DNA from: Gammaproteobacteria bacterium
Lineage (GTDB): Bacteria > Pseudomonadota > Gammaproteobacteria > Burkholderiales > Nitrosomonadaceae
Length of the DNA: 64,000 bases
NCBI GenBank assembly: GCA_030431985.1
Contig: JAUIIB010000001.1
Location: 111,026 to 175,025 of the forward strand
Reading direction: 5' to 3'
Part shown: positions 28,356-38,017 of the stretch, one piece after another
Position numbering within the stretch: the first letter of the stretch is position 1
How the letters are laid out: every line of letters begins with the position of its first letter
Notes under the pieces: generated by a model
Told to the model about the DNA's origin: nothing
Database searches by the model: none
The model's input: only the letters and a program-made list of their open reading frames with translations
Made by a program: the position numbers and the translations under genes

Positions 28356-30044
28356 ATGCAACAATGGTGGATGAAAGGTGCTTGTTATCTATGGATAATT
28401 TTAACTTGCTTATTTAGTAACGGTGCGATCGCAATGGCAGGTAGCCCACCTCATTGCCCTTATTTACCAATCGATATTGACAAGCACGGTAAGCAGCCGT
28501 TTCAGAATCCACCGGATGTGCGTGCAGTAGATGGCAAAATCGATACCACGTTCACCGTCCAGTTTTCTGATGGCAAAACCGCGATACTCGGAGGCTGTCC
28601 ACTGAAGTTGCGCACTTACGACGGTAAGCTGGTTGGCCCCACGTTGCGTGTCAGCCAAGGTGACGTGATCAATTTGATGTTAAAAAACCGATTGCCGGAA
28701 GAAACGCCGGATGAAGTACAGAGACAGTTTGATCAGGAAAGCCAGAGTGCCTATCTGGATACGATGCCGGCATCATTCAATACTACCAATGTGCATTATC
28801 ATGGCATGCATGTGTCACCTGTCGGCAATAGCGATAATGTTCTACTGACGATTCCGCCACAAAGCGATTTTCTCTATGAAGTGAAGGTACCGATGGATCA
28901 TCCGATCGGTTCTTACTGGTATCACGCGCATGCGCATGGCTCGACGGCAATCCAGGTAGGCAGCGGCATGGCCGGTGCGCTGATTGTTGAGGATGATCCT
29001 GATACCATACCCGCAGCGCTGCACGCGGCGAATGTCAACGAGAAAGTCTTTGTGTTGCAGACCATTCTGTACAATCGTCAAGGTGAGCTTAACAATATCA
29101 CCAGCCTTTTCCCCGGGCCATCAGATCCAACCCCTGAGAATTGCGAAAAGCAAGACGCGATGGATACCTGGAATTGCTCGCACCGCCGCATTACCATTAA
29201 CGGGCAAATCGTACCTGTCATCACTATGAAACGTGGTGAAGTACAGCGCTGGCGATTGATCGACACGGCTTTCCGTGAATCCATTTTCTTTGCGGTAGAG
29301 GCGCATGACTTGCATGAAATTGCGCTTGATGGCAATTATCTGGGGCGAGTCGATACCTGGAAAGCGGGAACGCCGATTGAGCTGCAATCGGGTTATCGCA
29401 GTGATGTGCTGATTAAAGCAAGCGATAAGCCCGGTGAGTATCGTATTCTCGATAAAGCGGCCTCCAGCGATAAATCGTTGCGGCAAATCAATGAGCCGGA
29501 AAATCTGCTGGCGATCCTGAGAGTGACTGACGAGATTGATGAAATGGCTTTACCGACCAGCGAGGAAATGGCCGCACTGGCGCCGTTTGGCGATACTAAT
29601 TTGAAAGATGAAGCTGTGGGTGTTCAGGAAGTGGTCTTCAGGCTCGGTCAGGACGCGAAGGGCAAGAAAAATTATTTTCAGGTTAATTACCGTGCGTTCA
29701 ATCCCAGTCATGTGCGGCAGCTTGAGCTGGAAGCGGTGGATATGTGGTCGTTGACAACGGTCGGCGATTCGGTGGCGATTCCCAACCCCATACCGCCAAC
29801 GCCGCATGTGTTTCATATTCATGTTAATCCGTTTCAGTGGGAGCGCAGTGGCCCGGATGGAAAGCCGCAGATGGTCTGGAAAGATACGCTGTTGGTTAAG
29901 GGGCCAACTGTAACCAATGTCTACACAAAATATCACGATTACATCGGGAAATATGTTTTGCACTGCCATATTCTCGATCATGAAGATCTGGGGATGATGG
30001 AAGTGCTTGATGTGGTGAATACGCCGATTGTGCAGTCGCACTGA
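28356..30044 (+). CDS. Multicopper oxidase (laccase-like), exported
   Basis: 562-aa periplasmic three-domain copper oxidase with a signal peptide (residues about 8-28). All four copper-ligand clusters are present: HYHGMH (about 146-151), WYHAHAHG (about 187-194), HVFHIHVNPFQ (about 484-494) and HCHILDHEDLGMM (about 534-546), including the type 1 Cys-His pair and axial Met. It should oxidise phenols, Cu(I) or another reductant with reduction of O2 to water. The sequence lacks a Met-rich segment of the CueO type. Nothing adjacent names the substrate. Confidence 0.92.
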   Translation: MQQWWMKGACYLWIILTCLFSNGAIAMAGSPPHCPYLPIDIDKHGKQPFQNPPDVRAVDGKIDTTFTVQFSDGKTAILGGCPLKLRTYDGKLVGPTLRVSQGDVINLMLKNRLPEETPDEVQRQFDQESQSAYLDTMPASFNTTNVHYHGMHVSPVGNSDNVLLTIPPQSDFLYEVKVPMDHPIGSYWYHAHAHGSTAIQVGSGMAGALIVEDDPDTIPAALHAANVNEKVFVLQTILYNRQGELNNITSLFPGPSDPTPENCEKQDAMDTWNCSHRRITINGQIVPVITMKRGEVQRWRLIDTAFRESIFFAVEAHDLHEIALDGNYLGRVDTWKAGTPIELQSGYRSDVLIKASDKPGEYRILDKAASSDKSLRQINEPENLLAILRVTDEIDEMALPTSEEMAALAPFGDTNLKDEAVGVQEVVFRLGQDAKGKKNYFQVNYRAFNPSHVRQLELEAVDMWSLTTVGDSVAIPNPIPPTPHVFHIHVNPFQWERSGPDGKPQMVWKDTLLVKGPTVTNVYTKYHDYIGKYVLHCHILDHEDLGMMEVLDVVNTPIVQSH

Positions 30045-30173
30045 AGTTTGAGTAACAGGTTGACGATCAATTCAGCGGTGGGTCACGGAATTGCGGCGCG
30101 ATGCGCTGATTGTATATGTGATCAATGTTGAGATATGAAGCAAACCGGATGAAGAATTTCTGCCGCTAACGTT

Positions 30174-30728
30174 TTAGGGCAGTTGTTCTTTATACCACGG
30201 TGCTACTTCGTTAATACTGATCATTCTGTGTTTGCTGATTTTGGAATTGTCGAAATCAGCCTGCTCGAGTGCGCTAATCAGATATTCGTCGGATGCGGTA
30301 TGCAGTTTGATTTTTCCCTGTCCGACAGAAACAATATGCGCACCGTGTTTTTGCATGCGAATACTGAAGCGTGTGCCAAAATCTTCGATGAAGACTTCAC
30401 CTACTTTTATTCTGAAGTCGTCGGCCTGTTTTTTCTTGATGTTGAAATAGGCATTGCCTTTAAGCATTTCAATACGCAACGGTGCGTAGTCAGTTACGGC
30501 AAATGAACTGTTGTGATCGAGGGATATATCAATTTCTGAGGTGATGGGAACGGTAAGGTATTCGTTTAAATTGGTTTGGTAAAATCGAATACTTTGTGGT
30601 CTGGACAGGTACCAGGAAAATAATCCGAGCACCACACAAACGAAAAGCAACGTAAGATGAATCAGAATGCTACGCCAGCTGAGCTTAAACAGTTTGGGTT
30701 CTGTGTCGGAGTCTTTCGGTGTAGACAT
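30174..30728 (-). CDS. FecR-domain membrane protein
   Basis: 184 aa with one membrane helix at residues 22-40 (ILIHLTLLFVCVVLGLFSWY) and a C-terminal periplasmic domain resembling FecR: LRIEMLKGNAYFNIKKKQAD, FRIKVGEVFIEDFGTRFSIR, VGQGKIKLHTASDEYLIS. In classical systems FecR is an anti-sigma regulator, but here the usual N-terminal cytoplasmic domain is reduced to about 20 residues and no ECF sigma factor or TonB receptor gene is nearby. A structural or regulatory role is therefore open. Confidence 0.75.
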   Translation of the reverse strand: MSTPKDSDTEPKLFKLSWRSILIHLTLLFVCVVLGLFSWYLSRPQSIRFYQTNLNEYLTVPITSEIDISLDHNSSFAVTDYAPLRIEMLKGNAYFNIKKKQADDFRIKVGEVFIEDFGTRFSIRMQKHGAHIVSVGQGKIKLHTASDEYLISALEQADFDNSKISKHRMISINEVAPWYKEQLP

Positions 30729-30990
30729 AAGTACCGGATATCAGATTAATACAAGTGGGTCATTATAACGGGCGCATGTTTGCATTGCTAGACGTTGTCA
30801 TTGGTCAAATGGTTTCATTGGTTTGTTGACAAGATAATATCTTCCCGGTTCACACTGTATTGAAAAAGGTCGTGTGGGATTGTTATCATATTGCCCGTTT
30901 TTAAAAAAGAATACATGTCTTTTGCAGCGCTTCCAGAGAAATATTTTGGTTTGGCGCCAATGACAATCAGAAAAATCGGGAGTTTCCTGC

Positions 30991-31935
30991 ATGATCAAAG
31001 TTGAAGATTTGTCACGGATGTATGGTCATCTGGCGGCAGTGGATAAAATTTCGTTTGAAATAGGGCAAGGTGAAATTGTCGGGTTACTGGGCCACAATGG
31101 CGCTGGAAAAACGACAATCATGAAAATGTTGACCGGATATCTGGAGCCCACTGATGGAACCATTCTGATTGACGGGATGGACATTGGCAGGGAGAGAGAG
31201 GCTGTTCAGCGCATTATCGGTTATTTACCCGAAAACGATCCGCTTTATGCAGAAATGACGGTCATTGATTATCTTGACTACGTTGCTGCGTTGCACGGTG
31301 TTGAATCCGATGAGCGTTCCCACTGTATCCGGGATGCTATGCATAAAACTGCGCTAGTATCCAAAGCGACTGACATTATCGCCACGCTGTCGAGAGGTTA
31401 CCGTCAGCGTGTAGGCGTGGCACAAGCTCTGCTGCATAATCCCAAACTGCTGATTCTCGATGAACCGACTAACGGCCTTGATCCAACGCAGGTGCAGCAG
31501 ATGCGGGATCTGATTCGTTCGCTGTCAAAACATGCGACGGTAATTTTATCCACACATATTTTGCAGGAAGTTCAGGCGATTTGCGACCGGGTCATCATTA
31601 TTCGAAACGGACGAAAAGCGTTGGATGCGACCATGCAGGAATTAAGTGCCGGTAATCGTTTGCTGGTTTCGGTTGACGTTGCCCCGGAGCAAGCTGTCAA
31701 TCTCCTGAGTGCCATTCAGGCAGTGCGGTCGGTGGAGCATTTTGCGGCGCAGGATACCGAGCATCGGTACGCGCTCGAGTTAAGCGATCAATCGGAATTA
31801 TCCGACACTGCTGCAGTTGTCGCATCTCAGGTGATTGCATCGGGCTGGAAGCTATATGCGCTGCAACCTGAAAGTCGGAATCTGGAAACGATATTCGGTG
31901 AAATCTCAAGTGGAAAAGGGAAACAGCACTCATGA
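30991..31935 (+). CDS. GldA-like ABC transporter ATPase
   Basis: 314-aa ATPase: Walker A GHNGAGKTT (34-42), signature LSRGYRQRVGVAQALLHNP (about 132-150), Walker B LLILDEPTNGLDP, H-loop VILSTHILQEVQAI. The C-terminal 90 residues form the extended domain seen in GldA/NosF/CcmA-like export ATPases. Its last codons overlap the start of the permease gene by the ATGA at 31932-31935. It is the motor of the three-gene system with the GldF-GldG fusion and DUF4340 protein. Confidence 0.9.
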   Translation: MIKVEDLSRMYGHLAAVDKISFEIGQGEIVGLLGHNGAGKTTIMKMLTGYLEPTDGTILIDGMDIGREREAVQRIIGYLPENDPLYAEMTVIDYLDYVAALHGVESDERSHCIRDAMHKTALVSKATDIIATLSRGYRQRVGVAQALLHNPKLLILDEPTNGLDPTQVQQMRDLIRSLSKHATVILSTHILQEVQAICDRVIIIRNGRKALDATMQELSAGNRLLVSVDVAPEQAVNLLSAIQAVRSVEHFAAQDTEHRYALELSDQSELSDTAAVVASQVIASGWKLYALQPESRNLETIFGEISSGKGKQHS

Positions 31936-34868
31936 ATCATGTTTTAAATATTGCGCGTAAGGAGTTCTCAGGTTTTTTTTCAACGCCTGTCGCTTATATT
32001 TTCTTTGGCGTATTCTTGGCCATCACGCTATTCATTTTCTTCTGGGGGGAAGCATTCTTTGGCCGTAATATAGCGGATGTAAGACCGCTATTTGAATGGA
32101 TGCCGGTGTTGATGATTTTTCTGGTTGCCGCGATAACCATGCGCATGTGGGCTGAAGAACGCCGGACCGGTACTTTGGAACTGCTGCTTACTGCGCCGAT
32201 CAACAGTCTGCATCTAGTGCTTGGCAAATTTCTTGCCTGTCTTGCTTTGATTGTGCTGGCCTTAATCCTGACGTTGCCGCTGCCTGTCACAGTCAGCTTA
32301 ATCGGTTCGCTTGACTGGGGGCCTGTAGTCGGGGGGTACATCGCTACCGTGTTTTTAGCTGCAGCCTATATTGCTATCGGTTTGTATGCCAGCTCGCGCG
32401 CACTGAATCAAATTATCAGTTTAATTTTAACCGCAGGTATTTGCGGCGTGTTTTATTTAATCGGCGCCGATAAGTTAACGGCTTTATTTAGTAATCAACC
32501 ATCCGAATTTTTAAAACTGCTAGGATCAGGATCGCGTTTCGAGTCGATTACACGCGGTATGATTGATGTGCGTGACCTGTATTATTATGTCAGCTTGGTA
32601 GGTGTCTTTCTGTCGCTGAATATACTTGCACTTGAAAAGCTGCGTTGGGCAGGAAATCCATCTAACGCCAATCATCGAAACTGGACATGGTTGACCGGGT
32701 TGCTGGTTGCCAATTTTGTCGCAGCAAATTTGTGGCTGGCGCCTATCAGTTCGATGCGCGCCGATATGACACAGGGGAAAATATATTCGATATCAGATGC
32801 TACGCGAGGCTATTTGATGCAGTTACAGGAACCGATGTTGATCCGGGGTTATTTCAGTGCCCAGACTCATCCATTACTGGCGCCATTGGTTCCACGGTTG
32901 CGGGATTTGTTGCAGGAATATGCGTTGGCCGGAGAGGGACGCTTAAGGATTGAATTTATCGATCCTCAGGAACACCCGGAGCTCGAGCAGGAAGCCAACG
33001 AAAAATACGCTATTCGCCCCGTACCGTTTCAGTTTGCAAGCAAATATCAGTCATCTGTAGTGAATTCCTATTTCAATGTTCTGGTTCAGTATGGCGATCA
33101 ACATCAGGTTCTGGGTTTTCAGGATTTGATTGATGTGAAAGTGCAGGGCGAGGGTGATTTGAGAGTTGACCTGCGTAATCCTGAGTATGATCTGACGCAG
33201 GCGATCAAGAAAGCCTTGTATGCTTATCAGGGAGGTGGGACGCTGTTTGACAATATTGAACATCCGGTGAGTTTTACCGGTTATGTTTCAACAGATGACA
33301 AGTTGCCGGAAATTTTACAGACATTCCGCAAAGAATTGGATGTAGTGCTGACTGACCTCCAGCAGCGTTCGGATGGTAAATTCAATGTGGCGTTTCAGGA
33401 TCCGGAAGCCGGGGACGGCGAATTGGCTGCACGGCTTGAGACGGATTTTGGTTTGCGGCCAATGAGCGTCGGTCTTTTTGACGAGGAAACATTCTGGTTT
33501 TATATGATTCTTGAAGGCAATGGACAAATGTTCCAGGTGCCTTTACCGGAAAATCTGGAGAAAAGCGCGTTTGAACAAAGTATTCAGGCTGCACTCAAGC
33601 GTTTTTCCAAAGGTTTTCTGAAAACGGTTGCCGTGCATGTGCCGATTATCGATCAGACGATGTCGCAGCTTGGTCAACCCAACCGGAACCTGCAGTTTGG
33701 CTGGTTACAAAATACGCTTGCGGAAGAGCACAATATTGTGACGACAAATCTAGAAAGCGGCCAGCTACCTGACGAAACGGATATCTTGCTGTTGATGGCG
33801 CCGCAGGGATTGGACGAGAAACAGTTATTTGCAATCGATCAATTTCTGATGCGCGGCGGTACGGTGATTGCCTCTACTTCGCCGTACCGAGTCGAAATGC
33901 AAGGTGCTTTGAACGCACAGCCTTACAATTCCGGTCTCGACGACTGGCTTTCGCATCATGGTATTACAGTTGAGAAACAACTGGTGCTCGACGAGCAAAA
34001 TTCGGCGTTCCCGATACCAGTGGAGCGTCGTGTTGGTGGGTTTGTGTTTCAGGAAACCCGTTTGATCGACTATCCATATTTTGTCGATATCCGTGAACAA
34101 GGCATTAATCAGGAGAGCGGTTTGGCTTCCGGTGTTAGTCAGGTCACTGTGACCTGGGCATCGCCGATCAAACTCAATGACGATGGCCAGAAACGTACAA
34201 TTACGCGTCTGTTGGAAAGTTCTGATCAGTCATGGGCGACAGACAATCTGGCGGTAAAGCCGGATTTTGAGGCATATCCGGATTTGGGTTTTGCATCCAG
34301 TGAGCAGCGGCAAAACCATCTGTTGGCAATAATATCTGAAGGCCGTTTTGAATCTTATTTTAAGAACAGGCCATCACCATTGGCAATAGATTCATCATCG
34401 GATGATGTGGACGAGCATGAGCATGATTTACATGAATTAAGCGGTGAAGCGGAAGATGCGGCAGAAATCGAAGAAACGCCTCAACCGGTTATCACCCGTG
34501 TCATCGGTCATTCACCCGAATCGGCGCGAATTGTTTTATTTGCATCTAATGATTTTTTGGCGGATGACATGTTGAATTTGGCCACAATGGGATTGGGTAC
34601 CCGTTATACCAAACCGGTTGAACTACTTGAAAACGCGATTGATTGGTCATTAGAAGAGCGTGGTTTATTGACCATTCGGGGGCGCAGTCAATTTTCACGT
34701 ACACTCGATCCGCTAACTCAGAGCGAGCAATTGTTTTGGGAATACCTCAATTATGGACTGGCACTGTCCGGCCTGTTACTGGTTGGATTAACTCGCCGTT
34801 GGATAAAGAAACGTGCGCAGTTGCGCTACGCCGCAATTCTTGATGCGTCGTCTGTTAAGTCAGCGTGA
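31932..34868 (+). CDS. GldF-GldG fusion: ABC permease plus auxiliary periplasmic region
   Basis: 978 aa. Residues 1-245 are an ABC-2 type permease with six helices (FFGVFLAITLFIFFWGEAFF, MPVLMIFLVAAITMRMWAEE, FLACLALIVLALILTLPLPV). After another helix (about 255-270) comes a large periplasmic GldG/ABC_transp_aux region (280-930) with TQGKIYSISDATRGYLMQLQ and a Rossmann-like DETDILLLMAPQGLDEKQLF. A final helix (about 937-955) ends in the basic tail RRWIKKRAQLR. An acidic His-containing linker, DDVDEHEHDLHELSGEAEDA, lies near residue 830. In gliding Bacteroidota GldF and GldG are separate; the fusion is found in some Proteobacteria. Confidence 0.85.
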   Translation: MNHVLNIARKEFSGFFSTPVAYIFFGVFLAITLFIFFWGEAFFGRNIADVRPLFEWMPVLMIFLVAAITMRMWAEERRTGTLELLLTAPINSLHLVLGKFLACLALIVLALILTLPLPVTVSLIGSLDWGPVVGGYIATVFLAAAYIAIGLYASSRALNQIISLILTAGICGVFYLIGADKLTALFSNQPSEFLKLLGSGSRFESITRGMIDVRDLYYYVSLVGVFLSLNILALEKLRWAGNPSNANHRNWTWLTGLLVANFVAANLWLAPISSMRADMTQGKIYSISDATRGYLMQLQEPMLIRGYFSAQTHPLLAPLVPRLRDLLQEYALAGEGRLRIEFIDPQEHPELEQEANEKYAIRPVPFQFASKYQSSVVNSYFNVLVQYGDQHQVLGFQDLIDVKVQGEGDLRVDLRNPEYDLTQAIKKALYAYQGGGTLFDNIEHPVSFTGYVSTDDKLPEILQTFRKELDVVLTDLQQRSDGKFNVAFQDPEAGDGELAARLETDFGLRPMSVGLFDEETFWFYMILEGNGQMFQVPLPENLEKSAFEQSIQAALKRFSKGFLKTVAVHVPIIDQTMSQLGQPNRNLQFGWLQNTLAEEHNIVTTNLESGQLPDETDILLLMAPQGLDEKQLFAIDQFLMRGGTVIASTSPYRVEMQGALNAQPYNSGLDDWLSHHGITVEKQLVLDEQNSAFPIPVERRVGGFVFQETRLIDYPYFVDIREQGINQESGLASGVSQVTVTWASPIKLNDDGQKRTITRLLESSDQSWATDNLAVKPDFEAYPDLGFASSEQRQNHLLAIISEGRFESYFKNRPSPLAIDSSSDDVDEHEHDLHELSGEAEDAAEIEETPQPVITRVIGHSPESARIVLFASNDFLADDMLNLATMGLGTRYTKPVELLENAIDWSLEERGLLTIRGRSQFSRTLDPLTQSEQLFWEYLNYGLALSGLLLVGLTRRWIKKRAQLRYAAILDASSVKSA

Positions 34869-34881
34869 GGAGGATATGAGA

Positions 34882-35835
34882 ATGAAAAAATGGACAACAG
34901 TGCTCGCCGGCTTATTTGTTTTTCAATTGATTCTGGTTGTTGTGGTTTACTTGTCGAAAGATGATTATGCCGCTTTCCAGGCTAATGAAAAATTGCTTTC
35001 AATCAGCTTTGATACAGTCAACCGACTGCAAATTGAGAATGAAGCTCACAGCGTGATCCTTGAAAAGGAATCCGGTCAGTGGGTATTGCCGGAGAAATGG
35101 AACTATCCTATTGATACCCCAACATTGAGCCAGTTGCTGGATACTTTTTCATCGCTGGATAAAGGCTGGCCGGTTGCGACTACATTGGGCGCTGCCGAGC
35201 GATTTAAAGTGGCTGAAAACGATTTTGAACGTAAGATTATCTTTTTAGACGGTGACAAACCTCAGGCAAAATTATTTATCGGAACTTCTCCGGGGTTTCG
35301 TAAAACGCATGTAAGGTTGGATGGGGACGATCACATTTACGCTGTCGCCATGGAAAGCTGGAAAGCCAGTGCGGAGGCTGATGATTGGCTGAAAAAAGAC
35401 ATATTGAGTTTTGATGTTACGCGTGTCAGTAAGTTGACGATGGCGGATTTTGTCTTAACCCGAACAGATCGCACATTACAGCCTGAAGATCTTGCTGAGC
35501 AGGAAAATCCGGATGAAAGTGCGATTAGCAGCCTGATGGATGGTCTGGCCAATTTGCGAATTCAATCGGTAAACGGCAATGCGAGTAAGAAAATGGGCAG
35601 TCCTGATTTGGTGATCGACCTTATGTTCGAAGATGGTAAAGCATTCAACTACCAATTCTATAGGCCTGAAACAACTGAGGATGAGAATGGCGACTATATG
35701 CTGCAACGTTCCGATCTTCCTTTTGATTTTACCGTTGCAGAATTTGCTGTTAAGCCATTGTTGGAGGCTACGCGCAACCGATTAATTCGGAAGTCCGAGA
35801 ATGAGGAGGATTTGCAAGACGATATGAGCGATTGA
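34882..35835 (+). CDS. DUF4340 domain protein
   Basis: 317-aa protein from ATG 34882, 8 nt after GAGGAGG; the ATG at 34876 is only 2 nt away and less likely. One N-terminal membrane anchor (WTTVLAGLFVFQLILVVVVY), then a periplasmic DUF4340 domain with repeated beta-rich units (SVILEKESGQWVLPEKWNYP, ATTLGAAERFKVAENDFERK). DUF4340 genes are regularly found after GldG-type genes, so it is expected to work with that transporter, but the family has no established function. Confidence 0.87.
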   Translation: MKKWTTVLAGLFVFQLILVVVVYLSKDDYAAFQANEKLLSISFDTVNRLQIENEAHSVILEKESGQWVLPEKWNYPIDTPTLSQLLDTFSSLDKGWPVATTLGAAERFKVAENDFERKIIFLDGDKPQAKLFIGTSPGFRKTHVRLDGDDHIYAVAMESWKASAEADDWLKKDILSFDVTRVSKLTMADFVLTRTDRTLQPEDLAEQENPDESAISSLMDGLANLRIQSVNGNASKKMGSPDLVIDLMFEDGKAFNYQFYRPETTEDENGDYMLQRSDLPFDFTVAEFAVKPLLEATRNRLIRKSENEEDLQDDMSD

Positions 35836-35954
35836 TTCAATACGCTTGAACCAATATATCTCTCCAACAATTGAATAATTGACTCAATATTGTGTTGCAG
35901 CTACTTGTTGAGGCTTCAAGTATATTTAATCATCGCTATGATTTGAGGTTAATC

Positions 35955-36500
35955 CTAATTTTTGCCTCGCTGCCGAACGAGAAAACTGCCATATGTATGA
36001 GAGTGAACGCTTTTGATACGTGCTGGTAAAGATACCTCGCAGGCTTCATCATAATCTGTTTTATTCGCAGAAAGTATAAAGCCCGGGGTGCTTAAATAGG
36101 GGTTGCTTGCTTTTGCCATGCCTAGGATGCGTTCTGGATTATGATGTGGATCGGGTACACCCAGCATTTTGATTAATGCCGTAAGTGTATCTGGCAGATA
36201 TGTATCAGCAGAAGAATGATTGATCTTGTTTGTATGACGTGCACCGGAAATTTTGTTGTAATTGTGCAGTAAGGTTCTAATTTCTTCGATACTTGCATAT
36301 CGCCATCCCTCGAACTCTCCACCTGTGTCGAATTGACTGCTAATATCCTCATAACTACGGTTCACACTGTGCGTGATATTGAGCCAATCTAATTGTGTTT
36401 CGGTATCGGTCAGGAAGTTGCCGTGATCGATAATTTCTGCCGTTACGATAGACGGTATGGCAACGGCGATAAATACTGCAATACAAATTTTGTTTCTCAT
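35955..36500 (-). CDS. Exported protein of unknown function (181 aa)
   Basis: Starts at ATG 36500 with a signal peptide (MRNKICIAVFIAVAIPSIVT, cleaved near AEI). The sequence GNFLTDTETQLDWLNITHSV and EFEGWRYASIEEIRTLLHNY resembles the short exported proteins found around PEP-CTERM/exosortase-type loci, in which a LDWL-x(n)-EGWRYAS pattern recurs, but no C-terminal PEP anchor is present (it ends VRQRGKN). Function unknown. An upstream in-frame ATG (36545) lacks a good ribosome site. It follows the small gene at 36604 on the same strand, separated by a terminator. Confidence 0.68.
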   Translation of the reverse strand: MRNKICIAVFIAVAIPSIVTAEIIDHGNFLTDTETQLDWLNITHSVNRSYEDISSQFDTGGEFEGWRYASIEEIRTLLHNYNKISGARHTNKINHSSADTYLPDTLTALIKMLGVPDPHHNPERILGMAKASNPYLSTPGFILSANKTDYDEACEVSLPARIKSVHSHTYGSFLVRQRGKN

Positions 36501-36566
36501 AACACTCAATTTATTTCCCAAGATTTCTGGTTTCAATTCACTCAAAGTCTTATTGTTTTAAAATTA

Positions 36567-36595
36567 ACGCTCTGCTGGTATGACCAGCAGAGCGT
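36567..36595 (-). terminator. Terminator of the 60-aa gene
   Basis: Twelve-pair perfect stem, from 36567 to 36578 with 36584 to 36595 (CGCTCTGCTGG, loop TATGA, CCAGCAGAGCG plus one A-T pair), followed on the minus strand by TTAATTTTAAAAC. It comes 9 nt after the stop codon at 36604. Confidence 0.8.
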
Positions 36596-36603
36596 ACGTA
36601 AGA

Positions 36604-36786
36604 CTAGTTTTCCTCATGAGATTTGTTCTGGTTATAACTTTCCAGGATGGCTATCTTGTAGGCGTCGTATGAATTGCTTGATGTGTCGGTTGTTGACAAA
36701 ATCGTCGCAAAGGACGCTGTGAATACGTAGAATATTGCTGCAGCATTAACCAGCCTAAATTTAAATGAATTGATTAACTTGATCAT
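36604..36786 (-). CDS. Tiny membrane protein A (60 aa), related to the one at 38234
   Basis: ATG 36786 has AGGAGA at 7-8 nt. The peptide begins MIKLINSFKFRLVNAAAIFY and has one hydrophobic helix (about residues 12-34, ending FTASFATIL) and a hydrophilic, Ser/Asn/Lys-rich tail. N-terminal architecture (short basic start, NSFK/NSLK, then a helix) resembles the 43-aa protein at 38234-38365, and both genes share upstream sequence elements at the same distance. A strong terminator follows. No family recognised. Confidence 0.65.
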   Translation of the reverse strand: MIKLINSFKFRLVNAAAIFYVFTASFATILSTTDTSSNSYDAYKIAILESYNQNKSHEEN

Positions 36787-36855
36787 TTTATTTCTCCTGT
36801 GAGTTGTTACCGGGGTTTTATACGGTCGGCATAAAATTTGAACCCGGATTGATAG

Positions 36856-36894
36856 AATAACCGCGTTAATAATATGTTCTCTGTCGTTAACAAT
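36856..36894 (-). promoter_or_regulatory. Shared upstream element, copy A
   Basis: Thirty-nine nt element beginning AATAACC and ending GTTAACAAT (plus-strand view), 70 nt upstream of the 60-aa gene. It matches copy B at 38438-38476 at 29 of 39 positions without gaps. A nearer shared heptamer, TTACCGG, lies 21 nt upstream of the start (36807-36813). Likely promoter or operator for co-regulation. Confidence 0.55.
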
Positions 36895-37091
36895 TTAATT
36901 TCTTCTTTATTGTCGTTGAGTAACTGAGAATATATTTAATTAGGAAAGATATATTAATCATTTAATGAAAGGTTTATTCATGATATGATCATTTTAAATA
37001 TCATCCACGAGTACATGATATAAGCTTGTGTTGGAAAAAATAAGTCTTAATAATAGACACAATTTGTATCAGAAATGGATACAATTAAATT

Positions 37092-38012
37092 ATGCAGGAT
37101 TTAAATCTTCTTGTTGTATTTGCCAGGGTCGTAGAGGCAGGTAGTTTTTCCGAGGCTGCGCGGCGTATGGGTGTGTCTCGTACTGTGGTGAGTAAGGCTA
37201 TTGCAAAACTTGAACAAGACCTGTGTGCGCGGCTGTTTTTGAGAAGTACCCGGCATATCAGTTTGACTGAACCAGGTGCAGCGATTTTAGAGCATGCAAA
37301 CCGGATGCTCGTTGAAGCTGAACAAATCGAGCGTGTGGCGGCCAGTCTTTATGCCGAGCCACGGGGCGTATTAAAAGTGAGTGTACCTAATTCTTTTGGC
37401 GTACATCATCTCACTCCCATTATCAGTTGTTTTGTAAATCAGTACCCTAAAATAAAAGTTGATTTGACAATTAGCGACCGATGGGTCGATCTGGTGAAAG
37501 ATGGGTACGATGTCATTGTACGTGTGACAAATGAACCCGATCTCGATCTGGTGGCGAGAAAGATAGCGCCTGTGCGTCGCGTTCTTTGTGCAACACCGCA
37601 GTACTTTAAACAATGGGGAGTGCCAGAGTCTCCTAGAGATCTGGAAAAACATAATTGTCTGGATTGTGGTTTTGCTAGTGGTCAGGGGTATTGGCATTTT
37701 ACGGGACCGGAGGGTGGAATTGATGTACCGGTATCAGGAAATTTGCGTATTAATAATAATGATGCCCTTGCTCAGGCTGTTTTCTATGGTTTGGGTATTG
37801 CCTTATTGCCCGCTTATACTGTAGGTATGGATTTGAAGAAAGGGCGCATACAATCGGTTTTGTCTGAATACTTGTCGATCGATCGTTATATCTATGCGTG
37901 TTATCTTCCAAGTAAATACTTGCCTATCAAAATTCGTGTTTTTATCGATTTTCTGTTGGAGAATATCGGATCCAATCCTTATTGGGATGACGGCTTGCCG
38001 GAGTCGGAGTAA
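37092..38012 (+). CDS. LysR-family transcriptional regulator
   Basis: 306 aa: winged helix-turn-helix at residues 1-62 (FSEAARRMGVSRTVVSKAIA), then a substrate-binding domain (GVLKVSVPNSFGVHHLTPII, DLTISDRWVDLVKDGYDVIV, ALAQAVFYGLGIALLPAYTV). The domain pattern, including DLVARKIAPVRRVLCATPQY, is of the AaeR/DmlR-like subgroup. Target is unknown; it sits between two related tiny genes that share an upstream element and is a candidate to control them. A perfect palindrome follows the stop. Confidence 0.92.
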   Translation: MQDLNLLVVFARVVEAGSFSEAARRMGVSRTVVSKAIAKLEQDLCARLFLRSTRHISLTEPGAAILEHANRMLVEAEQIERVAASLYAEPRGVLKVSVPNSFGVHHLTPIISCFVNQYPKIKVDLTISDRWVDLVKDGYDVIVRVTNEPDLDLVARKIAPVRRVLCATPQYFKQWGVPESPRDLEKHNCLDCGFASGQGYWHFTGPEGGIDVPVSGNLRINNNDALAQAVFYGLGIALLPAYTVGMDLKKGRIQSVLSEYLSIDRYIYACYLPSKYLPIKIRVFIDFLLENIGSNPYWDDGLPESE

Positions 38013-38017
38013 AAGCA

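Noticed and set aside
29078..30041. Three antisense frames over the multicopper oxidase
   Set aside because: No ribosome sites or domains; the copper motifs define the sense gene.
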